A stretch of DNA of 11,206 nucleotides from Euperipatoides rowelli (taxonomy: Eukaryota > Onychophora > Udeonychophora > Euonychophora > Peripatopsidae), in assembly GCA_003024985.2 (NCBI GenBank), contig PXIH01S0001338.1, one strand, 5' to 3'. A program made the position numbers and the translations under genes. A model generated the notes under the pieces. That model searched no databases. It had not been told where the DNA came from and saw only the letters and a list, made by a program, of their open reading frames with translations. How positions within the stretch are numbered: position 1 is the stretch's first letter; each line of letters starts with the position of its first letter. Shown here piece after piece: positions 7,144-11,206 of this stretch.

Positions 7144-7471
7144 CAGTGTGGACCAAACTGGGTATCGTGACACAGTGGTGTGTCGCTCATCAGTTGTAAG
7201 TGTGTCACTTTCTAAAGCAAGCATAATGTACATATAATATTTTCTACATTCAAAGTTTTAATATATTTTAAAAAAAAATATAAATGATTATTTTCAGGGC
7301 ATCGAGTTACCTTGAAATCAAATGAGTAGCTCTATTGAGAGCTTAGACAATAAAAAAAGAATACTCTCAACGCTACTGGGCGTCACAATTTTTTTTAATA
7401 TCGTTAGAGGGTCGCAGCATCGTCAAGGTATCATCAGGGCGTCGCAACAGAAAACAGTTTGGAAACCACTG
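7144..7471. mobile_element. hAT-family MITE, 328 bp
   Basis: The left end reads CAGTGTGGACCAAACTG (7144-7160). The right end, reverse-complemented, reads CAGTGGTTTCCAAACTG (7455-7471). Both start CAGTG, fitting the hAT YARNG rule, and share CCAAACTG at the same distance from the terminus, a pattern familiar in animal hAT ends. The flanks ttgtaggt (7136-7143) and ctacaggt (7472-7479) agree at 5 of 8 positions. All three differences are transitions, so they look like an aged 8-bp target duplication. Subterminal repeats of GGGCGTCGCAA type stand at 7378, 7409 and 7437. Related TGTCGC/GTGTCAC words occur near the left end. No transposase is encoded; the open frame over 7322-7519 crosses the right boundary and is accidental. 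Confidence 0.8.
7378..7449 (+). repeat. Three subterminal GGGCGTCGCAA-type repeats in the hAT MITE
   Basis: GGGCGTCACAA (7378), GGGTCGCAGCA (7409) and GGGCGTCGCAACA (7437) are spaced 31 and 28 bp apart near the right end. Subterminal repeats like these are typical transposase-binding sites in hAT elements; binding here is inferred. Confidence 0.5.
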
Positions 7472-7479
7472 CTACAGGT

Positions 7480-8159
7480 GATAAAGGGAAAGGACAAAAA
7501 TAAAAAGAACGCACTATAATAAAGGCTAACTTTGAAAGGGCGAATAATGAAGATTTGCAGGATAAATTGTCGATTTTCATGATAAATTGTTTCTATTAAT
7601 CATATGGTGACCACTATATAAAGCTTTAATTGTTCAGAATAACTTTCTGGCTTATTTGTACGTACTTTATCGGACATTTTAATAAATACATTCAAGAATG
7701 CTTGAAAATTTCCTGTCCTATTCAAAGTCAGTGTATATGAATATTTTCTAGGATGGTTGGACAGGGTTTAATGATTTACCAGCCATTTGATTTATAATTT
7801 TAAATTCATTTACAGTAATTGTATTATGATTCAGGGCTGAATTGAAGGTTAGATGGTAAAAAATGATATATAAATAGTTATTTAATCTTTATTATTGTGT
7901 ATTTTTTTTTATTTTCATCTTTTTTAACCCAATATACTGTATTACAGCATGCTTTTTTTATTGCACTCATTTTTTTTTTTTCACATTCACCTTTAAAACT
8001 TCACCCATATGACAATAAACCATTTTAATGCAGCTTACAGAAAGTGTTATGATTTTCTGATGTTGATTAAAAAAATAAAATATTTTTTTAAATTAAAGGA
8101 ATGTTACTCCAATTTAACATCTCCAATAAATGCACTATAGGGAGTCGGAGCCGATACTC
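7480..8159. other. AT-rich stretch without a recognisable feature
   Basis: No gene is visible. TACAGTA at 7811 and TACTGTA at 7935, plus T runs near 7904-7911 and 7971-7981, are the only notable words. A more GC-rich patch (ggagtcggagccgat, 8141-8155) leads into the hairpin at 8160. Confidence 0.55.
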
Positions 8160-8192
8160 TCATACAGTGGATTAACCGATTCCACTGTATGA
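8160..8192. repeat. 12-bp perfect hairpin
   Basis: TCATACAGTGGA at 8160-8171 pairs perfectly with TCCACTGTATGA at 8181-8192 over a 9-nt loop. The arms have normal base composition, unlike the AT-only chance palindromes common in this window. It follows a GGAGTCGGAGCCGAT patch. I do not recognise the parent element. Confidence 0.75.
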
Positions 8193-9310
8193 CAATTCGA
8201 GAATAAGAAGAAATTGAAATACCATACTTACATCTTATTTATAAATACAATAGCAAAAAAAAAAAGGAAAAAATAAATAAAATTAATACAAAATCTTTTA
8301 AAGCTGTCAGATTTGTTATATTCCTGTTCATTGGTGTTTTCATTTTTTTTTTTAATGTGTTAGCACCCGCTTAAAAACAAAAAAAATTGTTTCATCAATG
8401 CCTATCTTGTTGAATAAATCAAAGTTACTGTTTGAATTATTTTTCTGCTTTTACTTATAATTTTGGCTCAGACTCTCTCAGAAAATATGCATAATTAATA
8501 TAATTAAGAAAATAGTTCAAAGTTGGAAGAATCCGTTCAATTCTGAAATTAATGTTACTGTAACTAGATATTAAGTAGTCTATTTGAATGAATATTTACT
8601 GTTTATAGACTATTAATGTCTAATTAAGTAGTCTTTAGAAGTGAAAAGTTAAAGTTATTTGTTTGAGTTCTTTATATAGGCATTGACATAAAAGTTTTTA
8701 TACTGGCAGTGAAAACTTTCCAGCATTTAAAGTGTACTGGTGGCATATATGCAATTCTTCAGTGGCAAACAGGAAAATATAGAAACTTTGATAGCCTGAC
8801 ATTGTCAAAATGATAGTTAAACTAGGAATAATATCTTTAAACAATTTATTTTATTTCTAAAGTTGTATAAGCCAATGTCGTAATGAGAATGAGGCAAATT
8901 GCTAGAATTTTGTCAATTGTTAGTGGCCAATTGCAATAAGCCCTATATGTTGTACCTCTCCAAAATAGAAGTTACACTTTGTATCAACATAAGATATATA
9001 ATGTTTCAATTAGAGTAACATTGTGAAAAAAAGTAAAAATTAATTTTTCTTAGAATAGAAATAAAGAAAATCAGAGGTTGCAATATTAATATAGTCTCAT
9101 TTATTTTGTAATAGGCTTGATCCAGTTATGATATTTTATGTTTATTGTATGAAAAAGACAATATTGATTTTCATCTCACCAAACTACAACTAAGAAATTG
9201 CTGCCAGCACTCATTTTACTTAATTCTTTTTCATTCATTTTTTATTACAATTGACCTTCTCTCCTATTAAAACAATAAAATCATATAACATCTGAAAGAG
9301 GATTTTTAGT
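8193..9310. other. AT-rich stretch with minor repeats only
   Basis: No open frame, RNA gene or named repeat is visible. The recurring 12-mer ATTAAGTAGTCT (8570, 8623) and TACTGTA at 8556 are the only structured parts. Confidence 0.55.
8570..8634. repeat. ATTAAGTAGTCT direct repeat with inverted copy between
   Basis: ATTAAGTAGTCT occurs at 8570-8581 and 8623-8634. The first copy overlaps TAGTCTAT (8576-8583), whose reverse complement ATAGACTA lies at 8605-8612 between the two copies. It is a small local rearrangement or the remains of a repeat; no function is assigned. Confidence 0.5.
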
Positions 9311-9317
9311 AACAAAC

Positions 9318-9334
9318 AAAAAAAAAAAAAAAAA
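9318..9334 (+). repeat. A17 tract
   Basis: Seventeen consecutive A follow AACAAAC. It could be the poly-A tail of a retroposed sequence ending here, but no upstream body is recognised. Confidence 0.7.
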
Positions 9335-9597
9335 CACCAGCACCATAGCAATAAAAAACAACAAACAAGCATTACATTAGTATAGCAAAACATTAATATT
9401 ACTGTTTCATGAAATGCATTTAAAAATTAAAAATATATTAAAGTTATTAATTTATGATTGTCTAGATATTTAAAATCAGCTTTATGAGGCAGAAATTTAC
9501 TTTAACCTGTCAATCTTGGATAATATGTATTTTGGTCATGTTGTGATTGACCCAGTTTCTTAAGAGACACCTACAGTATAGCCTCACTTGAGACAAG

Positions 9598-9615
9598 CAG
9601 CATTTTAATATGCTG
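9598..9615. repeat. 6-bp hairpin
   Basis: CAGCAT at 9598-9603 pairs with ATGCTG at 9610-9615. It is short and may be chance. Confidence 0.35.
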
Positions 9616-9669
9616 TTTATTTTTCAAATTTATTAACAATTAAATGTATAATTTTTAATTACCGGTATA

Positions 9670-10722
9670 GTTAGTTGTTGACTTTCACAGGGGCTGTATT
9701 CTTAGAAATCAGCATGTAAATCAAATATAAATTTTCCAGTTAATTCTTGATTTACATTGGGGTTTTGTTCTTGAAAATCAGCATGTAAATCAAAAACATG
9801 TAAATCAAACAAATTTTCCATAGGAAATATTGGAAATGTTCCAGTTATTTCTTGATTTACTTTGGGTTGTGTTCTTGGAAATTAGCGTGCAAATTATTGT
9901 GAATTAGACCTATATCCTTCGGGCTAAGGCCTTTTATCTTAAAACTTAATTATTTATTTATTTGTTGTTTACGAATATGTTAATTGATTGAGGCTATTAG
10001 AAGTCATAAAGCCTTTATTCAAGGAAACATTCTAATTGTATATACTGTATATGTGTCATGAAAATAAACCTAAACCTAAAATCAAAAACATGTAAACCAA
10101 ACAAATTTTCCACGGGAAATAATGGAAATGTTCCAGTTATTTCTTGATTTACATTGGGTTGTGTTCTTATAAATCAGCGTGCAAAACAAAATCATGTAAA
10201 TCAAACAAATTTTCCATAGGAAATAATGAAAATGTTCCAGTTAATTGATTTACACTGGGTTGTGTTCAAATCAAAAACATGTAAATCAAACAAATTTTTG
10301 ATAGGAAGTAATGGAAATTCTTGATTTACATTGGGGTTTTGTTCTTGAAAATCAGCGGGTAAATCAAAAACATGTAAAACAAATTCCCCATAGGAAATAA
10401 TGGAAATGTTCCAGTCGATTCTTGATTTACATTGGGTTGTGTTCTTGTAAATCAGCGTATAAATGAAAAACATGTAAATAAAACAATAATTTTCCATAGG
10501 AAATAATGGAAATGTTCCAGTTAATTCTTGATCTACCCTGGGGTTTTGTTCTTGGAAATCAGTGTGTAAATCAAAAACATGTAAATCAAACAAATTTTCC
10601 ATAGGAAGTAATGGAAATGTTCCAGTTAATTCTTGATTTACATTGGGGTTTTGTTCTTGGAAATGTGTGTGTAAATCAAAAACGTGTAAATCAAACAAAT
10701 TTTCCATAGGAAAAATGGAAAT
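9670..10722 (+). repeat. Tandem array of about 105-bp units (minisatellite/satellite)
   Basis: Units begin TTCCAGTTAATTCTTGATTT and recur at 9734, 9839, 10131 (after a 184-bp insertion), 10235, 10409, 10515 and 10620. A unit lacking its start begins near 10316 and a decayed first unit near 9670. Spacing is 104-108 bp where intact, counting the insertion out; the unit from 10235 is shortened by about 20 bp. Each full unit holds TTGATTTACA followed by two copies of TGTAAATCAA, its exact reverse complement. It also holds TTTCCAT...ATGGAAA, so two hairpins could form per unit. Because 105 is divisible by three, the minus strand stays open over several units and gives a 35-residue repeat including PMENLFDLHVFDLH. 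That open frame is most simply a by-product of the array. No spacers or gene features are present. Confidence 0.92.
9895..10078 (+). mobile_element. Non-LTR retrotransposon 3' tail inserted in the array
   Basis: The 105-bp array is interrupted inside a unit. The left side stops at GTGCAAAT (ending 9894) and the unit resumes with AAATCAAAAAC from 10079. AAAT is present on both sides, as a short target duplication would leave. The inserted 184 bp is unlike the array. Near its start it carries CCTTCGGGCTAAGG, a small stem-loop of the kind seen near the ends of several LINE families. It ends in AATAAACCTAAACCTAAA, a short tandem tail typical of non-LTR retrotransposition. It contains no coding sequence, as expected for an extreme 5' truncation. 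The family is not identified; a SINE sharing a LINE tail would look the same. Confidence 0.6.
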
Positions 10723-10887
10723 ACTAAGGGTTTGGGGAAAATGATGCAAACAAAAACAACTATTATTTATTCTACTAACGATTATTAACCACCTGTTAAG
10801 TTGATTTTCTTAACATTGTACCTATAGATGTTGGTATTAGCGGAGCAATGGATTTTAATTTATGCTAATAGGCATACATTTTTTTTT

Positions 10888-10911
10888 AAGAAAACATAAT
10901 TATGTTTTCTT
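10888..10911. repeat. Perfect 24-bp palindrome
   Basis: The half-site AAGAAAACATAA (10888-10899) is followed with no spacer by its exact reverse complement (10900-10911). Perfect symmetry over 12 bp per half is more than chance usually gives. It could be a dimeric protein-binding site or a junction of inverted duplication. No neighbouring gene is available to suggest a role. Confidence 0.8.
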
Positions 10912-11206
10912 TAGAGAAGATGTTACATGATGTCTGTTATATCCTGTGTGTCAGTGGGTTCTCTCAAATGATCATCACAAGCTTCGAGCAACTACAATAT
11001 TTATTAAACCGGGGATAACAACATTAGAGCTCCTAGCTCAGTTTATAATGGGTGTGATTGACTCTTAGGTCAGTTGGGTTGTTTACCGCAACTCTGTATG
11101 TGAATTATACATTCTATCAACACTAATACTAATTTTGTAATTATAATGGACACCGGAAAAGTGAGAGGTCAGGCATACTACAGACAATAGATTACAAATG
11201 ATATAT

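Noticed and set aside
7322-7519. 65-codon plus-strand frame
   Set aside because: It starts inside the hAT MITE and crosses its right boundary and target duplication into flanking DNA, so it cannot be an inherited gene.
9670-10722. CRISPR-like array
   Set aside because: Whole units repeat end to end without unique spacers, and the context is eukaryotic.
10201-10749. 182-codon minus-strand frame with a 35-residue repeat
   Set aside because: It is the translation of the 105-bp array, whose period happens to be a multiple of three. Units are degenerate and no promoter or other gene feature is seen. Kept as an observation only.

Overview
This window looks like non-coding, AT-rich nuclear DNA from an animal, probably an invertebrate. 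The reasons are the very low GC by eye, abundant poly-T/poly-A runs and microsatellites, no long open frames, and a high density of eukaryotic transposon remains. These include three hAT-like DNA transposon derivatives, a tRNA-derived SINE and one or two non-LTR retrotransposon tails. An initiator-like sequence 30 bp below a TATA box mildly suggests an arthropod, but the species cannot be fixed from this. I see no intact protein-coding gene, no rRNA and no functional tRNA.

Layout. Bases 299-1461 hold a decayed hAT-like element with short related ends and a 39-codon remnant of a BED-finger transposase start. It encloses a 96-codon open frame followed by a (TAA)n tract, possibly the end of a LINE. 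Bases 2090-2320 hold a SINE on the minus strand with recognisable A and B boxes. Bases 2589-2723 hold a TATA box, an initiator-like site and two related hairpins. A 1,443-bp non-autonomous element (2733-4175) with 30-bp inverted ends and a perfect 8-bp target duplication then interrupts this unit. The interrupted sequence resumes at 4184 and reaches an AATAAA signal at 4253. With the insertion removed mentally, TATA-initiator-AATAAA would span about 200 bp, like an LTR or a short transcription unit.

Bases 4342-5063 show little. Bases 5064-5216 are an imperfect minisatellite, and 5217-7100 is gene-free sequence, more mixed in composition in its first kilobase. Bases 7144-7471 are a clear hAT MITE. 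Bases 7480-9660 are gene-free except for short inverted and direct repeats. Bases 9670-10722 are a tandem array of about 105-bp units, each carrying two dyads and interrupted at 9895-10078 by a retrotransposon tail. A perfect 24-bp palindrome lies at 10888-10911.

No genes work together here. The window is best read as intergenic or intronic DNA shaped by successive insertions. The points most worth following are the nested insertion at 2589-4258, the 105-bp array, and an excess of the palindromic words TACWGTA, TACCGTA and TACCGGTA across the whole window.
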